Shown piece by piece: positions 16,924 to 25,881 of a DNA stretch of 64,000 nt. The position numbers were made by a program, and so were the translations under genes. Numbering within the stretch: the first letter of the stretch is position 1; the number at the start of each line of letters is the position of its first letter. The notes under the pieces are model-generated. The model did no database searches, had not been told where the DNA came from, and worked only from the letters and a program-made list of their open reading frames with translations. The stretch is taken from positions 186,001 to 250,000 of the forward strand of contig NZ_BJFN01000001.1 in NCBI RefSeq assembly GCF_014189855.1, given 5' to 3'. This DNA comes from Buttiauxella sp. A111 (GTDB lineage: Bacteria > Pseudomonadota > Gammaproteobacteria > Enterobacterales > Enterobacteriaceae).

Positions 16924-17058
16924 CTACCTGAACGGCGGTGGATCAATAATCGGTTTTGGGTCGGGATCTAACGGTTCAGGGAGAGGTTGCGGCTTGGGAA
17001 TGTGCTCTGGCACGGGAGCAGGATCTGTCGGAATGGAATCTCTGATATACGCGCTCAT
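16924..17058 (-). CDS. Proline-rich 44-residue protein
   Basis: A minus-strand frame starting MSAYIRDSIPTDPAPVPEH and ending in IIDPPPFR, with about one third proline. It is preceded by a near-perfect ribosome site (GGAGGAAATT before ATG 17058), which is the main evidence that it is real. No signal or membrane segment is present. It lies downstream of fnrS on the same strand but beyond the fnrS terminator. I do not recognise a characterised homologue. Confidence 0.5.
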   Translation of the reverse strand: MSAYIRDSIPTDPAPVPEHIPKPQPLPEPLDPDPKPIIDPPPFR

Positions 17059-17089
17059 AATTTCCTCCACTTTTGTCTCCCTTTAAGCA

Positions 17090-17155
17090 TATACCCAAAA
17101 TAATTCGAGTTGCAGGCAAACGTAGCCAACGCACATACAGCTTGAAGTATGGCGG
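17090..17155. repeat. Short copy of an enterobacterial intergenic repeat
   Basis: The stretch with ATAATTCGAGTTGCAGG ... GCCAACGCACATACAGCTTG, then AAGTATGGCGG, matches a repeat that I recall between genes of many Enterobacterales. A longer relative with the same ends lies at 53780-53899. This copy seems to lack the middle part. Confidence 0.55.
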
Positions 17156-17169
17156 CTAGAATCGCAGAC

Positions 17170-17288
17170 AAAAAAAAGCCGACTTATAGTCGGCCCGTAC
17201 GAATCAATTGTGCTATGCAGTAATTCTAAAAAAGGAAGTAAGACAATATGGAGCGCAACGCCCATCGCTTGACGTTGCATTCACCTGC
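17170..17288 (-). ncRNA. fnrS: FnrS small regulatory RNA
   Basis: The minus strand from 17288 reads GCAGGTGAATGCAACGTCAA and continues almost as E. coli FnrS, including GCGATGGGCGTTGCGCTCC. It ends in the hairpin GCCGACT/AGTCGGC followed by eight T (17170-17194). FnrS is an Hfq-binding sRNA made without oxygen that represses mRNAs for aerobic enzymes. Its place beside zntB and near dbpA is the same as in E. coli. An FNR box lies upstream. Confidence 0.93.
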
Positions 17289-17323
17289 GAGAGAGATATT
17301 GCCTTGAACCGACGTTCCATATA

Positions 17324-17337
17324 TTGACCTCGCTCAA
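17324..17337 (-). promoter_or_regulatory. FNR box of the fnrS promoter
   Basis: TTGACCTCGCTCAA fits the FNR consensus TTGAT-N4-ATCAA with two mismatches. Its centre is about 42 bases before the predicted fnrS start, the classic activator position. A -10-like CAATAT lies between them on the minus strand. Confidence 0.8.
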
Positions 17338-17383
17338 TTATCGCCGCCTTTTATAGTCTGGCAGATGTAAAAAATGTTAAATT

Positions 17384-18367
17384 TTACAGCCATTTACTAC
17401 GATGTAACCACCAGGCAACACCGCCTATAAGAACCACCAACATGATACAGAACATACTGAAACCAAAATGCCAGCCGCCGCCTGGGATACCGCCTAAATT
17501 CACCCCAAATAATCCGGTCAAAAATGTGCTGGGCAAAAAGACCATCGCCATCAATGACATGGTATAGGTGCGTCGCCCCATCGCTTCTTGCATAACCTGC
17601 GCGATTTCATCGGTCATAACCGCGGTTCGTGCGATACACGCATCAATTTCATCCAGCCCGCGCCCTAACCTGTCAGAAATATCCTGCATACGACGGCGAT
17701 GATCGTCGGTCATCCACGGTAAACGTTCGCTGGAGAGCCTGGCGTAAACATCACGTTGAGGGGCCATATAACGGCGCATCACAATCAATTGTTTACGCAG
17801 TAACGCAAGATAACCACGAGGCGGAATTTGCTGATCCAACAGGTTATCTTCAAGGTCGATGATTTTATCGTGCAGCTGTTCGATAAATTCGCTGGCATGA
17901 TCGGTCAGCGCATCGCAAACATCCACCAGCCACGAACCACTGTCGACGGGACCTGCGCCTTCTTTAAGATCGTTGACCACATCATCCAGAGCCAGCACCT
18001 GGCGCTGGCGGGTTGAGACAATCAGCCGCTCATCAATATACAAACGCATGGCGACAAGTTGGTCTGGTCGTTCATCCGTGCTGCCGTTTATGCAGCGCAA
18101 AGTAATGAGCGTACCCTCTCCTATGCGTGACACACGCGGGCGTAAACTTTCCCCCGCCAACGCATCACGAGCATAATTTGGCAGCACGGGCGTTGTCGCA
18201 AGCCAGTTGGCACTGTCTCTATGGGTATAATTCAGATGCAACCAACCAGGATGCTCAGCATCAATGGTGTCGTTATCCTCGATGGTATCGACACCGCCTT
18301 TGCCATCTAATTGCCAGGCAAATACGGCATCCGGCACAATCAACTGATGTCCCTTAATGGTTTCCAC
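17384..18367 (-). CDS. zntB: Zinc transporter ZntB
   Basis: A 327-residue CorA-family protein. A large cytoplasmic N-terminal domain is followed by two C-terminal membrane helices. The signature loop after the first helix is [11 protein letters not shown], where CorA has GMN. E. coli ZntB, long described as a zinc exporter and later as a proton-coupled zinc importer, matches along the whole length. It ends KWL like E. coli and sits beside fnrS as expected. Confidence 0.95.
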   Translation of the reverse strand: METIKGHQLIVPDAVFAWQLDGKGGVDTIEDNDTIDAEHPGWLHLNYTHRDSANWLATTPVLPNYARDALAGESLRPRVSRIGEGTLITLRCINGSTDERPDQLVAMRLYIDERLIVSTRQRQVLALDDVVNDLKEGAGPVDSGSWLVDVCDALTDHASEFIEQLHDKIIDLEDNLLDQQIPPRGYLALLRKQLIVMRRYMAPQRDVYARLSSERLPWMTDDHRRRMQDISDRLGRGLDEIDACIARTAVMTDEIAQVMQEAMGRRTYTMSLMAMVFLPSTFLTGLFGVNLGGIPGGGWHFGFSMFCIMLVVLIGGVAWWLHRSKWL

Positions 18368-18506
18368 TGCATTTCTCCACGTGTGACCACAATACTATTG
18401 TCAGTCTAGCCGTCTTCTTTTGCTATGTAACTCGGAAAAACAGGCAAACACGCTGAATTTTCAGGATAAAAAATGTTACATTTATGTTGGCTTTTTAAAT
18501 ACAGTC

Positions 18507-19679
18507 ATGCCAAATCGGCATACGGAGAATGATTTGCAAGAAAGACGTAAGGCTACCCCTGACTTAGACTTTCGCCTTAAGAGCATGCGACAGCGAGCGA
18601 TAACGGTGAGCGGGCGATGGTTTCTATGGATTAACCTATTGTTCTGCCTGTTTATTTTAGGCCGTCATTATTTTACGCCAGTACAATCAATCGCCCAAAT
18701 TACGCATTTATTCCCGGAACTCGAAACGGTCATGGGGTTGGTTCTCGCCTTGTCATCGTCAGGCATTTTTATTTTGCGTATGGCGCATGACCAATATGCG
18801 GAATGGCTGAGCCAATTCCTGCACGGCACGCTGCTTTGCATCAGCGCATTATGGGTCGGCTGTTTTTACATACTCCTGGCCAGCGGCGATTCGCGCATTG
18901 TTTTTCCCTTTGCGGCGTTACTGATTTTCACCGCTCTGATTTCGCTCTATTTTGATGGTCGAGTATTGCTAAGTTTCACCCTGCCAATTTGGCTGGTTAT
19001 TCTGGTATGCAATTTTGTCTACCCATCCGATCTGACGGTGCTAAATGCCGTACTCTACGTGCTGCTGGCATGCCTTTTTGAGTCCGGACGCAGGATTTTA
19101 CGTGGATGGTTCGTGCTGGCTATTCGTCGCGAACAAGAAAACAGAGTGCTGATTAAGCAGTTGCAGAGTCTGGCGAATCACGACCCTCTTACCGGCCTCG
19201 CCAACCGCCGCTCTTTCCATTTATTGTTGGATAAGGCGATACAGCGTCACCTGCAGTGCAATACATCGGTGTCGTTGATTATGCTGGATGTCGACTACTT
19301 CAAAAAATACAACGACCATTACGGCCATCAGGCGGGTGATGAATGTCTGAGGAGTATTGCAAAATGTCTGGAGGGAGCCACCCGTTCGACACAGGACGTG
19401 GCGGCGCGTTTTGGCGGGGAAGAGTTTATCATGTTGCTGCCTGATGCCACCGAGCAGCAAGCAGTTGACGTCGCAAAACGAATTCAGCAAAACATACACA
19501 TGTTGGGGATACTCCATGCGGAGTCACCGGTCGCACCTTACGTGACCATAAGCCAGGGCATCACGAGTTTGACGCCTGCAACCACCGCGACACGCTTTAT
19601 TGCAGAAGCTGATGCCGCGTTGTATGCGGCCAAAGAAACGGGCCGCAACCAGTGGCAAATTTTTCAAACTGACAAATGA
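18507..19679 (+). CDS. Membrane diguanylate cyclase (GGDEF)
   Basis: A protein of about 390 residues with five or six membrane helices in the first 200 residues and a C-terminal GGDEF domain. It has DPLTGLANRRSF, the substrate-binding LDVDYFKKYND and the active-site motif RFGGEEF (303-307), so it should make c-di-GMP from two GTP. The inhibitory I-site reads STQD where RxxD is usual, so product feedback is probably lost. It is not the PAS-type DgcM found near zntB in E. coli. The start is open: ATG 18507 lacks a ribosome site, while TTG 18534 has GGAG six bases upstream. Confidence 0.9.
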   Translation: MPNRHTENDLQERRKATPDLDFRLKSMRQRAITVSGRWFLWINLLFCLFILGRHYFTPVQSIAQITHLFPELETVMGLVLALSSSGIFILRMAHDQYAEWLSQFLHGTLLCISALWVGCFYILLASGDSRIVFPFAALLIFTALISLYFDGRVLLSFTLPIWLVILVCNFVYPSDLTVLNAVLYVLLACLFESGRRILRGWFVLAIRREQENRVLIKQLQSLANHDPLTGLANRRSFHLLLDKAIQRHLQCNTSVSLIMLDVDYFKKYNDHYGHQAGDECLRSIAKCLEGATRSTQDVAARFGGEEFIMLLPDATEQQAVDVAKRIQQNIHMLGILHAESPVAPYVTISQGITSLTPATTATRFIAEADAALYAAKETGRNQWQIFQTDK

Positions 19680-19686
19680 GATAAAA

Positions 19687-19785
19687 ATGAAAATTGGTGT
19701 TCTGTTTCCTATCGCGATAATTGTTGCTGCGATCGTGTTCATCACCTGGTTTATTGTTGGCGGCTACGCCACTTCCGCCTCCTGA
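19687..19785 (+). CDS. YoaK-like 32-residue membrane peptide
   Basis: The frame MKIGVLFPIAIIV...GGYATSAS encodes a single membrane helix. It resembles the E. coli small protein YoaK (MRIGIIFPV...GGYAAPGA) in length and at both ends. It starts seven bases after the diguanylate cyclase stop, with a GAGATAAAA site, so the two are almost surely co-transcribed. The peptide may sit with the cyclase in the membrane, but this is inference. Confidence 0.75.
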   Translation: MKIGVLFPIAIIVAAIVFITWFIVGGYATSAS

Positions 19786-19799
19786 TACACGTTTCGCAA

Positions 19800-19835
19800 A
19801 AGCTTATCCGCCCCGTCAGTCTGGCGGATAAGCTT
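19800..19835. terminator. Strong hairpin between convergent yoaK-like gene and mppA
   Basis: AAGCTTATCCGCC pairs perfectly over 13 bases with GGCGGATAAGCTT. On the minus strand it is followed by TTTTGCG, so it can end mppA transcripts and perhaps those from the other side. Confidence 0.75.
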
Positions 19836-19858
19836 AGCGTCATTCACCATTAATTCTA

Positions 19859-21478
19859 TCAGTGCGCCACAATGTACATGGTACGACTGTAAGCAACATC
19901 CTCAGGGTTATTAATTGGGTACCCTTTCAGCCATGGTTTGATTAAGCGACCATTCGTGTATTGATAAATCGGAGCAATCGGCGCTTGTTCCTGAATGATT
20001 CTCTCAGCCTGGTTGTAATCTTTATTACGCGCAGCATCCGTTGTTTCCTGGCTTGCCTGCTGCATAAGTTTGTCGTATTCCGGCGAGTTGAAGCGCGAAA
20101 TATTACCGCTGTGAGTAGACGTTAGCAGTGACAGGAAGGTAGACGGCTCGTTGTAATCACCGACCCAGGATGCGCGAATCACATCAAAATTACCGGTGTT
20201 ACGGCTGTCGATATAGGTTTTCCACTCCTGGTTTTGCAGTTTCACATCGACGCCCAGATTCTTCTTCCACATCGAAGCCACTGCAATAGCAATCTTTTGA
20301 TGGTTTTCCGAAGTGTTATACAGCAGCGTCAGATTAAGCGGTTTGTTGGGGCCATAGCCCGCCGCCCGCAGCAATGTTTTCGCCTGAGCGTTGGCCTCTT
20401 CCTGGCTCATTTGCTCAAATGGAGAAGGTTCTGGTTTAAAGCCTGCGGTAACATCAGGGGTAAAGCGCCACGCCGGTTTTTCACCGGTGCCCAATACTTT
20501 ATCAGCCATAATATGACGGTCTATGGTCATACTGAGTGCCAGACGCACGCGCGCATCAGCGGTTGGGCCTTTCTGGGTATTAAACGCGTAATAATACGTT
20601 CCTAATTGCGGCGGCGTATAAACCTGGCCTGGAATATCTTTGAGCAGTTTTTGGTAGAGCGTTTTTGGGAAAGACTCGGTGATATCGATATCCCCCGCCA
20701 GGTAGCGTTTTGTCGCTGACGACTCCTGATTAATTGGGACAAATGTGACCTGGGTTATCACCGTCTTGCTGTTATCCCAGTAATTCTTATTTTGCACCGC
20801 GACCAGTTTTTCATTCACCACACGATCTTTTAGCGTATACGCACCATTCCCCACCAGATTGCCCGGTTTGGTCCAGTCGTTACCGAATTTCTCCACCACC
20901 GCTTTAGGTACTGGATAGAACGAGAAGTTGGCGGTCAGATTAGGGAAATACGGCACCGGTTTATCTAATTGAATGCGCAATGTTTTGGCATCGACTGCCG
21001 TCACGCCCAATTTATCTGCAGGCATTTTTCCATCAATGATAGCTTGCGCATTATTGATGCCAGCGAGTGCGGCAAACCAGGCAAATGGGGATGTATTTTT
21101 CGGATCAACTAAACGCTGCCAGCTATAGACGAAATCTTGTGCCGTGACCGGCGTTCCATCTGACCAGTGAGCGTCATCGCGCAAGGTAAATGTCCAGGTG
21201 CGGTTATCATTACTTTGCCATTTGGTCGCAACACCGGGTTCCAGTTGCCCCTTTTCATTTTGGTTAACCAACCCTTCAAACAGATCGCGAATAACCTGAA
21301 TTTCAGGTAAACCCACGGCTTTTACCGGGTCCAGAGAGGCTGGCTCATCTTTGATATGGCGCACTAGGCTCTGGTCAGACGCAAGCTTTGTACCTGCAGG
21401 AACATCTGCCGCCCAGGAGGTGGAAAAAAGGCTGGCGGTGGCTATCGCGCAGCAAGTAGTCAAAAAACGCTTTTTCAT
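19859..21478 (-). CDS. mppA: Murein tripeptide-binding protein MppA
   Basis: A 539-residue periplasmic binding protein of the oligopeptide (SBP family 5) type, with a signal peptide ending in SWAAD. Text such as VRHIKDEPASLDPVKAVGLP and the C-terminal NNPEDVAYSRTMYIV match E. coli MppA. It captures the murein tripeptide L-Ala-D-Glu-meso-Dap and hands it to the Opp transporter for recycling. The next gene, mpaA, on the other strand, acts on the same peptides. Confidence 0.95.
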   Translation of the reverse strand: MKKRFLTTCCAIATASLFSTSWAADVPAGTKLASDQSLVRHIKDEPASLDPVKAVGLPEIQVIRDLFEGLVNQNEKGQLEPGVATKWQSNDNRTWTFTLRDDAHWSDGTPVTAQDFVYSWQRLVDPKNTSPFAWFAALAGINNAQAIIDGKMPADKLGVTAVDAKTLRIQLDKPVPYFPNLTANFSFYPVPKAVVEKFGNDWTKPGNLVGNGAYTLKDRVVNEKLVAVQNKNYWDNSKTVITQVTFVPINQESSATKRYLAGDIDITESFPKTLYQKLLKDIPGQVYTPPQLGTYYYAFNTQKGPTADARVRLALSMTIDRHIMADKVLGTGEKPAWRFTPDVTAGFKPEPSPFEQMSQEEANAQAKTLLRAAGYGPNKPLNLTLLYNTSENHQKIAIAVASMWKKNLGVDVKLQNQEWKTYIDSRNTGNFDVIRASWVGDYNEPSTFLSLLTSTHSGNISRFNSPEYDKLMQQASQETTDAARNKDYNQAERIIQEQAPIAPIYQYTNGRLIKPWLKGYPINNPEDVAYSRTMYIVAH

Positions 21479-21756
21479 TGTTTACCCTTATGAATAATTT
21501 TGTTTGGGATAGCACTACGCTTGCACCAGGGATAGACAAACAATGTAGCGCAATCAACTGTTTTGCCAATAACAAAAATAAATTACGTGATGAAAATCCC
21601 TTCTGAGCACTGTTTTTGTCGATCGCTTAGCCACAGCACGGTTATCTGTTTGAGAAGTTTCACAACAGGGCTGACATAAGTTTGTTTCAGATGAGTTTTT
21701 TTTAAATCACTGCTATTACTATCAACAATAAAAATCAAAGCACTTTAAGGAACATT

Positions 21757-22464
21757 ATGTCAGGCCACCGTCCTCGCTCACAACGCGGCCATTTGCCACA
21801 CGGCTCCGAACGTTATGGGAAATCTGTGTTTGGCGCACCATTGATTTGGTTCCCGGCAACACCGGGTGAACAACGCAGCGGGTTAATTATTGCGGGAACG
21901 CATGGCGATGAAAATGCTGCGATGGTCACTCTGTCATGCGCGTTACGCACGCTCGAGCCGGAACACCGCCACCACCATGTGGTTCTTGCCGTGAATCCAG
22001 ACGGCTGCCAGCTTGGTTTACGCGCCAACGCCAACGGGGTTGATTTAAATCGTAACTTCCCTGCTGCGAACTGGAAATCGGGAGAAACGGTTTATCGTTG
22101 GAACAGCAGCGCGGATAAACGTGATGTGGTGTTGTCCACCGGAAACAAACCGGGGTCTGAGCCGGAAACTGCCGCCCTTTGCCAGTTGATTCATACCTTG
22201 CAACCTGCCTGGGTTGTCTCCTTCCACGATCCTTTAGGATGCATAGAAGATCCAGATAACTCCCCGTTGGGCGCATGGCTTGCCAAAGAGTTTGAGTTGC
22301 CGCTGGTCACAAGCGTAGGATACGAGACGCCGGGTTCGTTTGGCAGTTGGTGTGCAGATTTAGATCTGCCGTGCATTACCGCAGAATTCCCGCCCATCTC
22401 AGCTGACGAAGCGAGTGAGCGGTATCTGCATGCCATGATGGGGCTTTTACACTGGCAAAAGTAA
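21757..22464 (+). CDS. mpaA: Murein peptide amidase A MpaA
   Basis: A 235-residue cytoplasmic zinc peptidase of the M14 type. The metal motif is GTHGDE, with a second histidine in VSFHDPLG; substrate residues include the NGVDLNRNFP block. MpaA cuts the D-Glu-meso-Dap bond in recycled murein tripeptide. The product L-Ala-D-Glu is then epimerised by YcjG, encoded next to it. A TAAGGA ribosome site precedes ATG 21757. Confidence 0.94.
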   Translation: MSGHRPRSQRGHLPHGSERYGKSVFGAPLIWFPATPGEQRSGLIIAGTHGDENAAMVTLSCALRTLEPEHRHHHVVLAVNPDGCQLGLRANANGVDLNRNFPAANWKSGETVYRWNSSADKRDVVLSTGNKPGSEPETAALCQLIHTLQPAWVVSFHDPLGCIEDPDNSPLGAWLAKEFELPLVTSVGYETPGSFGSWCADLDLPCITAEFPPISADEASERYLHAMMGLLHWQK

Positions 22465-22480
22465 AGCCGTAACGGACTAA

Positions 22481-23446
22481 TTACGGATAGAGTTTGCCGG
22501 TTTCGAAGTGCAACCCTGGGGTGACATCCACCGCCAGCCACGTTGGCCCATCGAGATCGGCAAAACGCACTTTAGCTGCCAGCGGCAACGCGGCAGCTAT
22601 TGCCCGCGAGGTACATAACATGCAGCCTAACATCACATCAAAACCTTGCTCACGAGCAGCCTGAGTGAGTGCCAGCGCCTCCGTTAACCCTCCGGTTTTA
22701 TCCAGTTTCACATTGACCATCTCATAGCGCCCTTTCAGCTCCGCCAGGCTTTCGCGAGTGTGGCAGCTTTCATCAGCGCAGATAGGCAATGGATGGATAA
22801 AGTTCGTCAGTGCGCTGTCTTGCCCCGCAGGTAAGGGTTGCTCAAGCATCGCCACATTAAGATCGGCCAACAATTGGCAACGCGCAGCCAACCCGTCACT
22901 GTGCCAGGCTTCGTTGGCATCCACAATCAGCACCGCTTCGGGTACTGCGGCACGGATAGCAACCATACGCTCGGTGATTAATCGGTCATCAATTTTGACC
23001 TTCAGCAAACGCGCGCCTTTATCCCACAATATTTTAGCCGCCGCCGCCATTTGCTCTGGTTCAGCAATGCTCACAGTCTGCGCAGTCGTGATTAATTCTG
23101 GAAGCTCAACACCTGCGGCATACGCAAGGGTACGTTGACTTCGCCGTGCTTCGAGATCCCACAAAGCGCTGTCGACTGCATTTCGCGCCGCACCGGCCGG
23201 AAGCAGTTCTTGTAATTGTTCACGTGTTAACGTCTTTTCGAGCTGCGGAATAATGGCGGTAATTTGTGCCAGTACCGAAACCGCGCTTTCTCCGTAGCGT
23301 GGATACGGCGTGCACTCGCCGACTGCTTTAATCCCATCTTCTTCAAGCTCCACGACCACCACGACGGCTTCGCTGCGGGTGCCGCGAGAAATCACAAATG
23401 GCGTGTGAAGAGGCCATGCTTCTTGATAAACCTTAACTGTTCTCAT
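22481..23446 (-). CDS. ycjG: L-Ala-D/L-Glu epimerase YcjG
   Basis: A 321-residue enolase-superfamily enzyme (muconate lactonising subgroup). It has the catalytic KVK motif (LLKVKID), the metal-binding aspartate in IVDANEAW, then EQPLPAG and ADESCH, and the second lysine in NVKLDKTGG. It converts L-Ala-D-Glu to L-Ala-L-Glu so that the cell can use murein peptides. ATG 23446 matches the E. coli start and has TGGAAAA upstream. Convergent with mpaA, with a 16-base gap. Confidence 0.95.
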   Translation of the reverse strand: MRTVKVYQEAWPLHTPFVISRGTRSEAVVVVVELEEDGIKAVGECTPYPRYGESAVSVLAQITAIIPQLEKTLTREQLQELLPAGAARNAVDSALWDLEARRSQRTLAYAAGVELPELITTAQTVSIAEPEQMAAAAKILWDKGARLLKVKIDDRLITERMVAIRAAVPEAVLIVDANEAWHSDGLAARCQLLADLNVAMLEQPLPAGQDSALTNFIHPLPICADESCHTRESLAELKGRYEMVNVKLDKTGGLTEALALTQAAREQGFDVMLGCMLCTSRAIAAALPLAAKVRFADLDGPTWLAVDVTPGLHFETGKLYP

Positions 23447-23587
23447 TAGTTTTCCAGTGCGCCAGGACTTTCGCTGAGTATAGCCAGAGAACACTTTCAC
23501 TTGCAGTATCAGTTTTTTATATTCAGACGATGAATACTGACATACACTGTTCGCGGCGTTAATTATATGTAAACAGGAAAATCAAAC

Positions 23588-24094
23588 ATGTCACAAATCG
23601 TTCATTTCCAGGGCAACCCTGTAGCGGTTGCAGGTCAGATCCCACAAGTTGGCAACAAAGCTGAAGCTTTTTCTCTGGTAGCAAAAGATCTCTCTGATGT
23701 TGCACTGAGCCAGTTTGATGGAAAACGTAAAGTACTGAACATTTTCCCAAGCATCGATACCGGCGTGTGTGCCGCTTCCGTGCGCAAATTCAACCAACTG
23801 GCGACTGAGATGGATAACACCGTTGTTCTGTGTGTTTCTGCCGATCTGCCATTTGCACAGTCTCGCTTCTGCGGCGCTGAAGGCCTGAGCAACGTGATTA
23901 CGCTGTCTACACTGCGTAACCCGGAATTCCAGCAGGCTTATGGCGTGGGTATTGCTGAAGGCGCTCTGAAAGGCCTGACTGCACGTGCAGTCGTCGTTCT
24001 GAATGAGAAAAATGAAGTGGTATTCAGCCAGTTAGTGAATGAAATCACTAACGAGCCGGATTATGCCGCAGCACTGGAAGCCCTTCAGGCTTAA
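23588..24094 (+). CDS. tpx: Thiol peroxidase Tpx
   Basis: A 168-residue atypical 2-Cys peroxiredoxin that reduces lipid and other hydroperoxides in the periplasm or cytoplasm with thioredoxin. The peroxidatic cysteine lies in [13 protein letters not shown] and the resolving cysteine in QSRFCGAEG. Length and text match E. coli Tpx. It is monocistronic, with a terminator shared with the convergent tyrR gene. Confidence 0.97.
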   Translation: MSQIVHFQGNPVAVAGQIPQVGNKAEAFSLVAKDLSDVALSQFDGKRKVLNIFPSIDTGVCAASVRKFNQLATEMDNTVVLCVSADLPFAQSRFCGAEGLSNVITLSTLRNPEFQQAYGVGIAEGALKGLTARAVVVLNEKNEVVFSQLVNEITNEPDYAAALEALQA

Positions 24095-24101
24095 GTGTGA
24101 A

Positions 24102-24122
24102 TGCCCCCGAGAACCGGGGGCA
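24102..24122. terminator. Bidirectional terminator tpx/tyrR
   Basis: TGCCCCC pairs with GGGGGCA around GAGAACC, seven bases after the tpx stop and seven bases before the end of tyrR. Confidence 0.8.
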
Positions 24123-24128
24123 TTGTTA

Positions 24129-25691
24129 TTACTCTTCCGTTTTTCTTTGGCTCAATCCATATTCACGCAATTTATTAGCAATCGCGGTATGCGAAACGCC
24201 AAGACGTTTAGCAAGCTTACGCGTACTTGGATAGGTGCGATAAAGCTGCGTCAGCACTGAACGTTCAAAGCGGCTGGTAATATCATCCAGCGATCCTTCC
24301 ATCGCCTCTTCCCCAACCACCAAACTCGCTGTATCAAAATCAGGGAGCAGAATGTCTTGTGGGCGAAGCTCGTAACCTTCTAATTGCGTTAGTGCGCGAT
24401 AAATCGCATTTTTTAACTGACGCACATTACCTGGCCAACCGTAACGCGTGAGCACGTTGCTCAAGTCGTTAGCCAGTTTTGGACGCGGCACCCCTTGCTC
24501 ATCGGCAAATCGCGCAACAAACAGTTCAGTCAGCGGCATGATATCTTGCGGCCTGTCACGCAGCGGTGGCAGATTCAGCGTCAGAACGTTCAGACGATAA
24601 TAGAGGTCTTCGCGGAACTCCCCTTTTTGCACCATCTCGATCAAGTTCTTTTGCGTGGCGCAGATCACCCGCACATCAACATGCACTTCATGCTCTTCTC
24701 CCACTCGACGGAATGTTCCATCGTTGAGGAAACGCAGCAATTTAGTCTGCATGCGGGGCGACATTTCACCGATTTCATCCAGCAGAACAGAACCACCGTT
24801 CGCCTGTTCAAAGAAGCCTTTTTTACCTTCGACGGCATTAGCATAAGCGCCTGGTGCATGGCCAAACAGCTCGCTTTCAACCACATCATCCGGCATCGAA
24901 CCGCAATTCAGTGCCAGGTAAGGTTTTTGTGCTCGTGGGCTACCCAGATGGCAGGCATGTGCCAGCAGATCTTTACCCGTACCGGTATCACCCACAATCA
25001 GCAGCGGTGCGTTAAGCATTGCCAGTTTATGCGCCTGATCGACGACATGGCGCATTTTTGGGCTGAAGGCGACAATCTGACTGAATGCCCCCACATCGGT
25101 ATTAGAAAGATTTTGCAGTTGGCGGCCCATACGCACCGTGGAACGCAGCATCACCACCGCACCGACAAGCGAAGTACCTTCGTTTTCGTTATCTAAATGA
25201 ACCGGCGTGATTTCCATCAGGAAATTTTGCCCGTTGATAACCACATGTTCGGTATGCGACTCCACCGGCGCGCTTTCAAGCCAACGCATAAAGTTAAAAC
25301 CGTTCACCAGGCTTGCTGCGTTATGGTTACGCAACTTATCTTCGTTTTGCCCAAACAGTGCGCAACTTGCCGGGTTCGCCATCTCCACTTTGCTTTTCAT
25401 ATCCAGCGACAAAACCGGCTCTGGCAGCGCTTCCAGCAAGGCGCTCAGGGCGCGGTGCTCGCGCTCTGACGGCATCCACGGCACCGTGCGCACGTCTCTC
25501 ACGCCAGGAATTCGACGGATTTCAGCCATCAGGCTGCTAAATGAGTCGAAATCCAGAGTGGAAAAATTGAGGTAGATGATCCCAATGGGATCAATTTCGA
25601 TACCTCGCAAATCGATACTACGCAGCACTAGTAAATCAAGTAATTCTCGAGTCAGACCAAGGCGGTCCTGGCAAAAGACTTCCAGACGCAT
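24129..25691 (-). CDS. tyrR: Aromatic amino acid regulator TyrR
   Basis: A 520-residue regulator of aromatic amino acid synthesis and transport. It has an N-terminal ACT domain (MRLEVFCQDRLGLTRELLDL), a PAS domain, an AAA+ domain (Walker A GDTGTGKDL, GGSVLLDEIGEMSPR) and a C-terminal Fis-type helix (TRKLAKRLGVSHTAIANKL). It is seven residues longer than E. coli TyrR as I recall it. The extra GAYANAV lies after ELFGHAP, where sigma-54 activators carry GAFTGA. ATG 25691 has AGGA eight bases upstream and matches the E. coli start. Confidence 0.96.
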   Translation of the reverse strand: MRLEVFCQDRLGLTRELLDLLVLRSIDLRGIEIDPIGIIYLNFSTLDFDSFSSLMAEIRRIPGVRDVRTVPWMPSEREHRALSALLEALPEPVLSLDMKSKVEMANPASCALFGQNEDKLRNHNAASLVNGFNFMRWLESAPVESHTEHVVINGQNFLMEITPVHLDNENEGTSLVGAVVMLRSTVRMGRQLQNLSNTDVGAFSQIVAFSPKMRHVVDQAHKLAMLNAPLLIVGDTGTGKDLLAHACHLGSPRAQKPYLALNCGSMPDDVVESELFGHAPGAYANAVEGKKGFFEQANGGSVLLDEIGEMSPRMQTKLLRFLNDGTFRRVGEEHEVHVDVRVICATQKNLIEMVQKGEFREDLYYRLNVLTLNLPPLRDRPQDIMPLTELFVARFADEQGVPRPKLANDLSNVLTRYGWPGNVRQLKNAIYRALTQLEGYELRPQDILLPDFDTASLVVGEEAMEGSLDDITSRFERSVLTQLYRTYPSTRKLAKRLGVSHTAIANKLREYGLSQRKTEE

Positions 25692-25881
25692 GGAGATGTC
25701 CTTCAATTGCATTAAGCGGAGTCATTGAGTGCGCCAATAATACTCCAGACGTATATGATGTGTCAGGAAAAGTTGACAGATAAATGCAGGGTTTGCGAGA
25801 TTTGTGTTACAGGATGTCGCAGCCCCAATTTACCCTATGAAAAACTACTGTTTCGGGATTAGTGCAGCGACATCCACTAAT

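Noticed and set aside
24495-25196. 233-codon plus-strand ORF
   Set aside because: Lies wholly antisense to the well-supported tyrR gene and has no family-like text or ribosome site.
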